Assembly (NCBI GenBank): GCA_947476925.1
Contig: CANJSF010000007.1
Location: 62,001 to 126,000 of the forward strand
Source of the DNA: Rhodospirillaceae bacterium
GTDB taxonomy: Bacteria; Pseudomonadota; Alphaproteobacteria; Rhodospirillales; Rhodospirillaceae
Direction of reading: 5' to 3'
DNA: 64,000 bases
Shown here: positions 26,423 to 34,716 of the stretch, piece after piece
Position numbering within the stretch: position 1 is the stretch's first letter
Layout of the letters: each line of letters begins with the position of its first letter
Notes under the pieces: model-generated
Seen by the model: only the letters and a program-made list of their open reading frames with translations
Databases searched by the model: none
What the model was told of the DNA's origin: nothing
Program-made: the position numbers and the translations under genes

Positions 26423-27313
26423 ATGACTGCGTCTCACACAATCACTGCAAGCCCGATTTCTGCAACCGCAGGAATCGGGCTTCGTCTTGCGCACTTAAGC
26501 GACGTTGCGCGTCAAGCTGACGATGCGCCGCGCTCTGCATCGTGGTTCGAGATTCACAGCGAAACATTTTTGAATGCGGGCGGTGCTCGGCTTGCAATGT
26601 TACAAGATGTGCGCCGTCGTTACGCCCTTAGCTGCCACGGTGTTGGGTTGTCGTTGGGCTCGGCGCAGGGGCTAGACCCGGCGCACCTCAAACGACTCAA
26701 ACACCTATTTGATCGCGTCCAACCGTCGCTGATTTCCGAGCACTTGGCGTGGTCGGTGGTTGATGGCGCGTATCTCAACGATTTATTGCCGCTGCCTTAT
26801 ACCGATGAAACGTTGGCTATCGTCAGCGCAAATGTGTCGCGCGCCCAAGATTTTTTTGGGCAGCGCCTGCTTGTCGAAAACCCATCTTCCTATCTCAGTT
26901 TCACAGCGTCCAGCATGCCCGAGTGGGATTTTCTAGCCCGGCTTGTCAAAAACACCGGCTGCGGATTGCTGCTTGATGTCAACAACGTATTCGTCAGCGC
27001 CGCCAACAATGACTTCAGCGCCGCACAGTATTTGTCGCAGGTACCAGCCGATGCCGTGGCCGAAATTCACCTCGCAGGCCATAGCGACGAAGGCCAAGGC
27101 GACGCCCGCGTGCTGATTGATACGCATAGTACCTATGTGTGTGACCCGGTGTGGGATTTGTACCGCGCGACCGTCGGTCGTATTGGCGCGCGCCCGACGT
27201 TGATTGAGTGGGATATGGATATTCCTGCGCTCTCAGAATTGCAAAACGAAGCGGCGCGCGCACAAACGATTATGGATGGCCTCAAAGCCTCGGAGCGCGC
27301 CGATGTGGCTTGA
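26423..27313 (+). CDS. bufB: MNIO-family (DUF692) multinuclear iron oxidative enzyme
   Basis: A 296-residue TIM-barrel enzyme of the DUF692 family, which uses an iron cluster to convert precursor cysteines into heterocycles. Metal-site blocks are visible: LSCHGVGLSLG, ISEHLAWS, LLVENPSSY, LLLDVNNVFVSA, EIHLAGHS and LIDTHS. It follows two DUF2282 precursors and overlaps the partner gene bufC by 11 bp, the order known for bufferin clusters. Cytoplasmic; acts on the precursor before export. Confidence 0.93.
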   Translation: MTASHTITASPISATAGIGLRLAHLSDVARQADDAPRSASWFEIHSETFLNAGGARLAMLQDVRRRYALSCHGVGLSLGSAQGLDPAHLKRLKHLFDRVQPSLISEHLAWSVVDGAYLNDLLPLPYTDETLAIVSANVSRAQDFFGQRLLVENPSSYLSFTASSMPEWDFLARLVKNTGCGLLLDVNNVFVSAANNDFSAAQYLSQVPADAVAEIHLAGHSDEGQGDARVLIDTHSTYVCDPVWDLYRATVGRIGARPTLIEWDMDIPALSELQNEAARAQTIMDGLKASERADVA

Positions 27314-28064
27314 GGCACAGCGAGCGTTCCAATCCACCGTCGTTGGTACGAACGATACGATTGCGCCGCATGTTCGCGCCGCATATGGCCCCCTGGCAAA
27401 CCGAATTGCGGTCTATCGCAACACTGTTCAGCAAAGCTTGATTGATGTGTTGGCCACCGCATTCCCCGCCGTTCAGCGAATTGTCGGTGCCCGGTTTTTT
27501 GCAGCCCTTGCGCGCGACTTTGTACGCACGCGACTGCCAGACGTTCCACAGCTTTCAGTCTATGGCGTCCACTTTGCCGACTTTATCGCATCTCATGAGC
27601 ATATTCGTGATCTTCCGTACTTGGCCGATGTTGCCCGGCTCGAATGGGCGCGCGGCGAGGCTTACTTTGCGGCCGACGCCCCTGTGTTTGATCCGGCCGT
27701 GTTGGCAACGCTTGAACCCGAACAGCTTGCATCGCTGAAGCTAAAGTTACATCCAGCCACACGCCTCATCGCTTCGCGCTATCCCATCCATCGCATCTGG
27801 GCCGTCAATCAGCCCGATGTCACCGAGGTGCCGGCTATTGATATGAGCATTGCTGAAAATGTGCTTGTGTCGCGCCCCGCTTACGACGTGATCATCCGCT
27901 TCGTTCCGTCCGCCGATGCGACTTTCGTACAAGCATTCAGTCAGGGTCGCTCATTGGGCGAGGCGGCCGCAGAAGCCATGGGCTCCCACCCTGAGTTTGA
28001 TCTGCAGACCGCACTGCAGAATCATTTTATCCACGGTACGTTCGCGAGCATGGCCGCCGCATAG
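27303..28064 (+). CDS. bufC: DUF2063 domain protein, bufferin maturase partner
   Basis: A 253-residue protein with the N-terminal DUF2063 domain (about residues 5-100): AQRAFQSTV, IAVYRNTVQQSLIDVLATAF, VGARFFAALARDFVR and SVYGVHFADFI. In studied clusters this partner binds the precursor leader and presents it to the MNIO enzyme. The ATG at 27303 lies inside the bufB 3' end, so expression is probably coupled. No DoxX-type membrane gene, common in such operons, follows; the next gene is convergent. Confidence 0.9.
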   Translation: MWLEAQRAFQSTVVGTNDTIAPHVRAAYGPLANRIAVYRNTVQQSLIDVLATAFPAVQRIVGARFFAALARDFVRTRLPDVPQLSVYGVHFADFIASHEHIRDLPYLADVARLEWARGEAYFAADAPVFDPAVLATLEPEQLASLKLKLHPATRLIASRYPIHRIWAVNQPDVTEVPAIDMSIAENVLVSRPAYDVIIRFVPSADATFVQAFSQGRSLGEAAAEAMGSHPEFDLQTALQNHFIHGTFASMAAA

Positions 28065-28069
28065 TGCCG

Positions 28070-29200
28070 CTATGTCGCGGCCTTTTGCGGCGCGATGCGC
28101 GGAACTTCAGGAAACACCCATCCCGATGCTGTTTTGCGCCGCGCCGGTGATGGAATCATCAAAGGTTTGTTATCGCGGGCCAGATCTTGCGTGGCCTTGG
28201 CATCGATCTGCCAGCCTTTGTCACGCAGGCTGCGAAGAATGCGATGGAACGCGCCGACTAAGTGATCGTGTTCGGTTTGTACTTCCCAGTCGCGCGCCGC
28301 GGCCGATGACTTGGGATAAATCTCTTCGCAAATTTTGCGGTCCTCACGCATCGCGCGTTCGTTGCGCTTGATGTTCGTTTTGTCGAAGAAGCTGGGCTTC
28401 ATAAAGCTGCGGAAGAACAACAGCCGGCCTTGCACATGGTGATCGTCGATGGGCGTCGAGAAATTATAAAATACAAAGTGCATCTTCGAGCCGACACCGC
28501 CAATAAACACCTTCACGTTCCGGCAGAACCCGGGCAGCTTGAAAGACAGGTAAGAGGGCACGCCCTTGCCTTCCTTGCGCAAGAAGCGCCACAAACCGCG
28601 ATTGGGCTGTGACTTGGCAATGATGTGGGTGTTAAAGCCGCTATCGGTATAATCCTCAACGACGTGGTCGGGCGGGCGGGCGCGGTGTTCCTCGCCCCAT
28701 GCGCCGTGGACAAAATGCGAATGCACGTAATCGAGGTCAATCTCAATCGCGCGTTCGAAATTGCAGTTCCATATTTCATCGAAATCAATTTGCCGATAGT
28801 TGTGATCACCAACCTCGGGGATATTGAACGGCGGTGCGGCCGCATCGACATCGTCGCCTAAAAATACCCAGATCAGGCCGTTTTGTTCCAGCACGGGATA
28901 GGAATCAACCTTGGCTTGGGGCAATTCAACGTGACCTGGCTCGCTTTGCGCCGGAATGCGCACACAATTACCCGAACGATCAAATCGCCAACCATGATAG
29001 GGGCACGCCACGGTGCCGTCGTCGCGGCACTTGCCGCCCGCCAAATTTGCACCGCGATGGGGGCAAACGTTGCTCAGACATGCGGCCTTGCCCTGCTGGT
29101 CACGGAACAACACAAAGTCGCAACCCAGCATCCGCACTTTCAGCGGTTCTGTTCTCAAATTGGCGCTACGCTCGGCGACGTACCAAACATTGGTGAACAT
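28070..29200 (-). CDS. Rieske non-heme iron oxygenase, alpha subunit type (first copy)
   Basis: A 376-residue aromatic-ring-hydroxylating type oxygenase. The N-terminal Rieske domain binds [2Fe-2S] through CPHRGANL and CPYHGW. The catalytic domain has the mononuclear iron motif with bridging Asp in IDLDYVHSHFVHG. It shares the unusual C-terminal block IPSPAR...GWVFPE-PR with the oxygenase at 31678-32811, so the two are paralogues. No ferredoxin or reductase gene lies nearby. The substrate is unknown. Confidence 0.9.
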   Translation of the reverse strand: MFTNVWYVAERSANLRTEPLKVRMLGCDFVLFRDQQGKAACLSNVCPHRGANLAGGKCRDDGTVACPYHGWRFDRSGNCVRIPAQSEPGHVELPQAKVDSYPVLEQNGLIWVFLGDDVDAAAPPFNIPEVGDHNYRQIDFDEIWNCNFERAIEIDLDYVHSHFVHGAWGEEHRARPPDHVVEDYTDSGFNTHIIAKSQPNRGLWRFLRKEGKGVPSYLSFKLPGFCRNVKVFIGGVGSKMHFVFYNFSTPIDDHHVQGRLLFFRSFMKPSFFDKTNIKRNERAMREDRKICEEIYPKSSAAARDWEVQTEHDHLVGAFHRILRSLRDKGWQIDAKATQDLARDNKPLMIPSPARRKTASGWVFPEVPRIAPQKAAT

Positions 29201-29225
29201 GACGCGCGCTCCAGTCCGTTTGTTT

Positions 29226-29594
29226 CTAGCTCGAGCTCTTCACCGGGAATGCCCAAGCTTTGCTGATCTTGCCGTCTTTGAATTCGTAGACGCCCAGCGT
29301 AATTTGAACCTTCCGCCCCTGCGGAGTGTCGAAGCTATCCTTTTCTTCGGCCACAATGTAGTTCCCCACCACCATTGTCCGGTCAACGGTTGAACCGGCG
29401 TAGGGCACAGCCTTGAAAAATGCAGCCATGCGCTCGGCCACCTCGGCCTTGCCCGAGGCTGATCTAACCGCGCTGCCATCGTCTAATATGCGAAACCAAC
29501 CATAGTCATCGGTTAGTTCGGCGGTCATGGCGGTCACATCTTTGCGCGTGAAGGCCTCTCGTTGGCGTTGCACAACGGCTGCGAAATCATCCAT
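29226..29594 (-). CDS. NTF2/SnoaL-like protein
   Basis: A 122-residue cone-fold protein: an N-terminal helix pair (VVQRQREAFTRKDVTAM), then strands YGWFRILDDGS, YIVAEEKDSFDT and KVQITLGVYEFKDGKISKAW, typical of the SnoaL/NTF2-like superfamily that includes isomerases, hydrolases and small oxygenase subunits. I chose the ATG at 29594 after a GGGGG ribosome site. It lies 25 bp upstream of the Rieske oxygenase on the same strand and may act in the same pathway. Confidence 0.75.
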   Translation of the reverse strand: MDDFAAVVQRQREAFTRKDVTAMTAELTDDYGWFRILDDGSAVRSASGKAEVAERMAAFFKAVPYAGSTVDRTMVVGNYIVAEEKDSFDTPQGRKVQITLGVYEFKDGKISKAWAFPVKSSS

Positions 29595-29678
29595 TGGTAT
29601 TCCCCCTCTGCCACATTGCAATTCAAACAGAATACCGCATGATCGGCATAGCGATATGGTGGACTTCAGGGGGGATAC

Positions 29679-30320
29679 ATGAAAATCGCCATTTTGGGGG
29701 CGGGTGGCATGACCGGCGAGCGCTTAATCGCCGAAGCGCTCAAGCGCGGCCACAGCGTTATCGGGCTCGCGCGTACGCCGGCCAACATCAAGGGCGACCC
29801 TGCGCGGGTGGAGAAAATTTTTGGCGACGGGTTTGATCGCAACTCTGTCATCGCAGGCCTCAAGGGTGCGGATGCAGTGATCACCACGATTGGCAAGCGT
29901 GATCTTTTCGATAAGCGCTATTGGTTAAACACCGAAGCACATCGCAACGTGCTGGATGGCATGATGCAACACAGCATCAAACGTTTGGTGGCGATTTCAT
30001 CGTTTGGTGCTGCGTTAGATATGACGCGGCCTGGTATTCGTCGCAAAATTTATCTCTATCTGCGGCGGCGCTATTACGGCGACATGCAGGAGATGGAGCG
30101 CATGGTTATCGGCGCCGGGCTTGAAGGCGTCGTGGTCCGAGCGCCTATGCTCTATAACACGCCGCCCAAAGCTGCGTATTTTGTTGAGAAAGACCGCAAC
30201 GTGCCAGGTGGGCGCAGTGTGTCGCGCGATGATCTGGCGGTCTTTGTGCTCGATTGCGCCGAGAAGCCCGATTACGTGGGGCATGTTGTCTCTCTGGCTG
30301 ATCAACGCGATGGCGTCTGA
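29679..30320 (+). CDS. NAD(P)-binding Rossmann protein (atypical SDR)
   Basis: A 213-residue protein with the nucleotide motif ILGAGGMTGERLIAEAL, then LKGADAVITTIG, RLVAISSFGA and GVVVRAPMLYN, as in the NmrA-like/SDR_a5 atypical short-chain dehydrogenases. A catalytic Tyr-x3-Lys is not evident, so it may be a sensor or reductase of another type. Its stop overlaps the start of the transporter at 30310, suggesting joint expression. Confidence 0.8.
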   Translation: MKIAILGAGGMTGERLIAEALKRGHSVIGLARTPANIKGDPARVEKIFGDGFDRNSVIAGLKGADAVITTIGKRDLFDKRYWLNTEAHRNVLDGMMQHSIKRLVAISSFGAALDMTRPGIRRKIYLYLRRRYYGDMQEMERMVIGAGLEGVVVRAPMLYNTPPKAAYFVEKDRNVPGGRSVSRDDLAVFVLDCAEKPDYVGHVVSLADQRDGV

Positions 30321-31671
30321 TACCAACCAAACATCCCGCCTGAGCTTGGCCCAGCAAATTGGCTGGGCGGCAGGCACACACGGCACCTCGACCATGATCG
30401 GGGTGCTGATCACCATCATGCTCAGCTATTTGACGACCGTGCTGGGCATCGAGGCGGCGATTGCCGGCGCCATCATTTTTGCCTCGCGTCTTTATGACTT
30501 GGTGATTGATCCTTTGATGGGTCACGTCAGCGACCGCACCGTTTCAAAGCTTGGTCGACGGCGCGTCTATTTGCTTTGGGGTGCGTTGGCCAGTTTTGTG
30601 ACGTTCGTGTTGTTGTTCAATGTGCCCGATATCGCCGATGCAACGCTGCGGGTTGTGTATGTGGCCGTGCTGCTGTTTTTATTCAATACGGCTTACACGG
30701 TCTTCAACATCCCTTATCTCGCCATGCCAGCCGAGATGACCGAGAGCTATCACGAACGCACACTGTTGATGTCGTACCGCGTGATTTTTTTCACCACGGC
30801 CTCATTATTGATTTTCTTGGGGACCGCGGCCCTCACCAAACAATTTGGCGTTCAAACCGGCTACAATCTATTCGGCTGGCTGATTGGCGGCGGTATGGCC
30901 ATTAGCATGTTGGTGGCGTTTGCCAGTAGTGCTAAAGCGCCGCGCACAGACCGCACGGAAGACGTCAAGGTACCGCTGAGTTCGCAAATTCGTCTGGTTT
31001 TTGGCAATCGGCCGTTCACGATTTATCTTGGCGTGAAGCTGCTACAACTCACCGCGCAAGCCAGTTCCAACGCCGCGCTTTTGTTTTTCGGCGCCTACGT
31101 CATCAAAAACCAACAGGCGATGCTGATTGCCTTTGGCTCGTTCTTTCCGGTCGGCACGTTCCTCGCCATTCCGGCGTGGGTGTGGCTGGGCAAGCGCATT
31201 GGCAAACGCAATTCATTTATGCTCGCCGCAGTCATCTACTCCGCCGTCATGCTGACATGGCTGCTGGCTGGCGAAGGCGAGCCCATTTGGTCGCTCGGCT
31301 TGCGACTCACGCTACTCGGCGCCGCCGTGTCGGGCGTACTGGTCGCCGGGTTTGCGATTCTGCCTGATACGATTGAATATGACCGGCGCCGTACCGGCAT
31401 TAATCGTGAAGGCGTCTATGCCGGGCTCTATTCGACCATGGAAAAAATGGCGGCTGCCTTTGGCCCGCTGATTTTCGGGGCATATCTCAGCTCGGCTGGG
31501 TTTCTATCCAGCCAAGGCGGAGAGGTTGTCGCCCAACCCGACGCCGCGGTGTCGGCCATCTACATCGGCATGGCGGTCATCCCCGCCATTGCCTCTTTGC
31601 TCAGTGCTGCGCTGTTAAGCTTCTACGATCTCAGCGAGGAAAAACTCAAAGCGACCGGTCCACGCAACTAG
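30310..31671 (+). CDS. MFS transporter of the GPH (glycoside-pentoside-hexuronide) type
   Basis: A 453-residue inner-membrane symporter with about twelve hydrophobic segments. GPH-type hallmarks are SRLYDLVIDPLMGHVSDRTVSKLGRRRVYLLWG, here split over the 2-3 loop, FNIPYLAMPAEMTESYHERT and DTIEYDRRRTGINREGVYAG. Members take up sugars or, in proteobacteria, other catabolites with Na+ or H+. The ATG at 30310 overlaps the previous stop. It lies between two Rieske oxygenase genes and may import their substrate (inference). Confidence 0.85.
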   Translation: MASDTNQTSRLSLAQQIGWAAGTHGTSTMIGVLITIMLSYLTTVLGIEAAIAGAIIFASRLYDLVIDPLMGHVSDRTVSKLGRRRVYLLWGALASFVTFVLLFNVPDIADATLRVVYVAVLLFLFNTAYTVFNIPYLAMPAEMTESYHERTLLMSYRVIFFTTASLLIFLGTAALTKQFGVQTGYNLFGWLIGGGMAISMLVAFASSAKAPRTDRTEDVKVPLSSQIRLVFGNRPFTIYLGVKLLQLTAQASSNAALLFFGAYVIKNQQAMLIAFGSFFPVGTFLAIPAWVWLGKRIGKRNSFMLAAVIYSAVMLTWLLAGEGEPIWSLGLRLTLLGAAVSGVLVAGFAILPDTIEYDRRRTGINREGVYAGLYSTMEKMAAAFGPLIFGAYLSSAGFLSSQGGEVVAQPDAAVSAIYIGMAVIPAIASLLSAALLSFYDLSEEKLKATGPRN

Positions 31672-31677
31672 CGCAGT

Positions 31678-32811
31678 TTACTCGGCGGCAATGCGTTGAT
31701 CGGACTCGGGCATCACCAAGCGCGGTGCTTCTGGGAACACCCAGCCTTTGGGGTCTTCGCCGCGCGCCGGGCTTGGAATCACGGCGGCCTTAATGCCCTT
31801 CATGGTGTCGTTGTAAAGCTTGCTGTCTAGGCCCCAGCCGCGCCGGTAAAGTTCTTCGCGCTTTTTGCGAAACGCCACCATCATCCCGTCAGACTGCACC
31901 GAATATTCATCCTGTACGCGCGTCGGCAATTCCATCGGCGCCAATCGTCCAATCACTTCTTGGTCTTGCTCGAAGATCTTCAGGTTGCGCCGGGTTGTGT
32001 CTTTGTCAAAAAACTTCGAGGTGAAGAAATTGCGAAGCAAAATCCAGTGTGTCAGCGTCGTGTTCTCGTCAATGGGCGTGTTCACGTCGATCAACACATT
32101 TGCCCATTTTGGTGTGATCTGCAGGCGCAGCACAATGCAAAGGCCGCCGATATGCCACTCCGGCGAGGCTGTCACATTCTCGCGCTCTGTGCGGCGAAGG
32201 TATTTCCATATGCCGCGATAAGCGGGTGGGCGCATGGCGATGCTGGCTTTGGCCGACCATTCGCTTTCTTCCATAACGTGATTCATGACCTCGGGCCGGT
32301 CCCGATCGCCAAACGAGGGATGCACAAAAGCCGCATGTCCAAAATCAACGCCGTTCTCGACCACGCGACCGTAGTTGGCTTTCCATAAAAATGTTCCGCG
32401 CACCGGGCGGCGCGTGGGATCGGTATATTCAGGAACAACCGGGATTGGCGGTCGTTGCGCTTCAGGCAGGTCGCCTAAGAACACCCACACCCAACCGTAA
32501 CGTTCTTCCACGGGGTAGGAATCGACGCGCACTTTTTTCGGCACTCGTGCATCAGGGTGGGCGGGAATTTCGGCACACGCGCCGTCGCCCTTGTATCGCC
32601 AGCCATGGTAAGGGCACTCAAGGCAGCCTTTATGTATGCGCCCGTGCGAAAGTGAAGCGCCGCGGTGCACGCAAATATCACTGACGCAATTAATTTTGCC
32701 AGCGCCATCACGAAACAGCGCGAAGTCGTGGCCCAACATGCGAACCTGTTTGGGCTTGTCGTGCGGCACGTCGACAGCGTCGCAGGCCACGTACCACGTA
32801 TTGATCAGCAT
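31678..32811 (-). CDS. Rieske non-heme iron oxygenase, alpha subunit type (second copy)
   Basis: A 377-residue paralogue of the oxygenase at 28070-29200. The Rieske ligands are in CVHRGASL and CPYHGW, and the mononuclear iron motif is NGVDFGHAAFVHP. The same C-terminal block (VIPSPARGEDPKGWVFPEAP) is present. The two differ widely in the substrate pocket region, so they probably act on different compounds or successive steps. No electron-transfer partner is adjacent. Confidence 0.9.
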   Translation of the reverse strand: MLINTWYVACDAVDVPHDKPKQVRMLGHDFALFRDGAGKINCVSDICVHRGASLSHGRIHKGCLECPYHGWRYKGDGACAEIPAHPDARVPKKVRVDSYPVEERYGWVWVFLGDLPEAQRPPIPVVPEYTDPTRRPVRGTFLWKANYGRVVENGVDFGHAAFVHPSFGDRDRPEVMNHVMEESEWSAKASIAMRPPAYRGIWKYLRRTERENVTASPEWHIGGLCIVLRLQITPKWANVLIDVNTPIDENTTLTHWILLRNFFTSKFFDKDTTRRNLKIFEQDQEVIGRLAPMELPTRVQDEYSVQSDGMMVAFRKKREELYRRGWGLDSKLYNDTMKGIKAAVIPSPARGEDPKGWVFPEAPRLVMPESDQRIAAE

Positions 32812-32897
32812 GGTGAAACTCCCCGGGTGTAATGGACTTTATACGCTGGTCAGGGCCGTTCGGAGCACCCCAAAACCAGTTAATCCCCGAAGGGTGG

Positions 32898-34634
32898 TTA
32901 ACCCGCGAGGTTAAAGCCGGTCTTGGCCAGGAGGACATAAAACTCGCGGATGGCCTTTTCTTTCTCGGCAGGGTCCGCGATGTCGATGGTGTACTCGCTT
33001 ACGAAGTCCTTGCGGCGCAAATACCCCACCACACTATCGCGTGCGATGGACTTGGCTTTGCCTTCGGTCAAAACACCACCGGTGCAAAAGGTGACCAGTC
33101 GTTTGGCGCGCTCGCGGAACGCCAGAGCCTTGTCATCAATGCGCTCAATCACTTTGTTGGTGATGATATACTGCGATACGACTTCGTCGAACTTGTTTGC
33201 CAGTAGCGATTTCAAGGGTTCGTCGAGCTGCGAGTCCAGCACCAGGCGCTGCACTTGCGTGGCTTCTTGCAGGCGCGCTTTTTGTGTTGTGGCCTGGGGT
33301 GCAATCATCTGAATCGTGTTCAGTTGCCCGGCAAAGGTTTTAAGTTGCGTAATAATGGCATCTGTCAGGTTCGGGTCGCCTGCCGGGTCATACATGGCGA
33401 TCAAGTAAACAAATTTACGCGTCGTCGATGACAGCTTATCGCGAACTTCTTCCATCGCTTTTTTGCGACCCGTGAGCCCGCCCAGGTTGATGAGCCGGGC
33501 CCAGCGGTCCGTGAGCCCAAAGGCCATGCTGCGACCGCCTGTCACGCCCTGATCCGAAACGACCCGGTTGAGGATTTGCAGGAACAACTCTTTGTCGCCA
33601 GCCGAGTCCTCGGCATTTGTCAGCCGGGTCGGGCCCTTCAGGTCACGTTCAATGCGATCGAACAATACTTTCTTGGTGCGTGGCAGCGTGTCAGCGGCAA
33701 ACAACACATTCAGCAACGCCACAAGTTCTTCGGCGGCGAACTTGGTGGGCTGACATTTGCCCTCGACCAAATCGAGCATGCGCATTACCGCATCGCCCAT
33801 ATGCTTGGAGACGCCGATAACATCTTTTATCACGGTCTTGGCGACAAAAATGTCTGACATCATCTCGTCGACCATGTCACGCGCGCGCTGATCTTTCAGC
33901 GACTTGGCCATGGGCAGCAACTCGGTCATCTTGCCCAGCCAGCCCGTCCAATTCACCGAGGCGCGGGCCAAGGCCGTATTGGCCATGTACTGGCGTTCTT
34001 TCTCGTCAGAAATTTTGCTGTCGAGTTGCGCCCACACATCATCCAGCGACGAGCCCTTCAAGTCGGGCAGGGGCTTGTTGTCGATCTCTCGCGCCTTCTG
34101 CGAAATGCTCTCGATGGCGGCGTAGATGATGTCTTTGCGTTTGCGGCTATCTGTACTTGTGGCGCGTGCATGCAGCGATGCGATTTTATCGACCGCCGAG
34201 GGCACCATGCTGTCGAGGTTCAAGGCGCGCTTTAAGCTTTTGTGACTGTGGAGCATCTCGAAGGGCGTCATCTCTTGCTTTTCGAGATACTTCGAGAAAA
34301 TTCGCGACATCACGGTGCGCGCCTGGGTCTCATAGTATTCCGAGACATTCTCGCACAGGGGGGCGTCATCGACGGCCGTGATGGTGAAATCTTCTGCCTT
34401 GTCGATTTCTTTCATCTGCTTGAAGATTTCGCTCTCGCGCCGATTGTCGTTGCCGAAAATCAGCTCTTTAACGATGCGAACGCCTTCAGTGGTTTTTTGC
34501 GTGAGAAGTTCGTCACATTTGCGCCGGGCAGACTCCTCCGTCGGCAGCACTTCATTGATGTGCCACTTGTTGCCCCGAAAGACCTGAACTTCAAAATTTG
34601 CGCGGCCGGTATTCATCCCGTCCGTCAACCCCAT
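32898..34634 (-). CDS. Unrecognised 578-residue soluble protein
   Basis: I do not recognise this family. The protein starts with a compact 50-residue module (FEVQVFRGNKWHINEVLP, then EESARRKCDELL) and continues as a long, mostly helical chain rich in charged residues, with no signal peptide and no membrane segment. Notable stretches are TPFEMLHSHKSLKRALNLDS, GKMTELLPMAKSLKD and LINLGGLTGRKKAMEEV. The ATG at 34616 is an alternative start six codons in. It lies between a Rieske oxygenase and an acyl-CoA ligase gene on the same strand, each with its own gap of about 85 bp. Codon usage looks like that of its neighbours. Confidence 0.75.
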   Translation of the reverse strand: MGLTDGMNTGRANFEVQVFRGNKWHINEVLPTEESARRKCDELLTQKTTEGVRIVKELIFGNDNRRESEIFKQMKEIDKAEDFTITAVDDAPLCENVSEYYETQARTVMSRIFSKYLEKQEMTPFEMLHSHKSLKRALNLDSMVPSAVDKIASLHARATSTDSRKRKDIIYAAIESISQKAREIDNKPLPDLKGSSLDDVWAQLDSKISDEKERQYMANTALARASVNWTGWLGKMTELLPMAKSLKDQRARDMVDEMMSDIFVAKTVIKDVIGVSKHMGDAVMRMLDLVEGKCQPTKFAAEELVALLNVLFAADTLPRTKKVLFDRIERDLKGPTRLTNAEDSAGDKELFLQILNRVVSDQGVTGGRSMAFGLTDRWARLINLGGLTGRKKAMEEVRDKLSSTTRKFVYLIAMYDPAGDPNLTDAIITQLKTFAGQLNTIQMIAPQATTQKARLQEATQVQRLVLDSQLDEPLKSLLANKFDEVVSQYIITNKVIERIDDKALAFRERAKRLVTFCTGGVLTEGKAKSIARDSVVGYLRRKDFVSEYTIDIADPAEKEKAIREFYVLLAKTGFNLAG

Positions 34635-34716
34635 GCCCCGTGTGGAAGTGGCAATGTCGTAGCAAATTGTTAAAGATCGGCAAAGGGTTGTGGCCGCCTA
34701 AAACGGCCCCAAAAGC

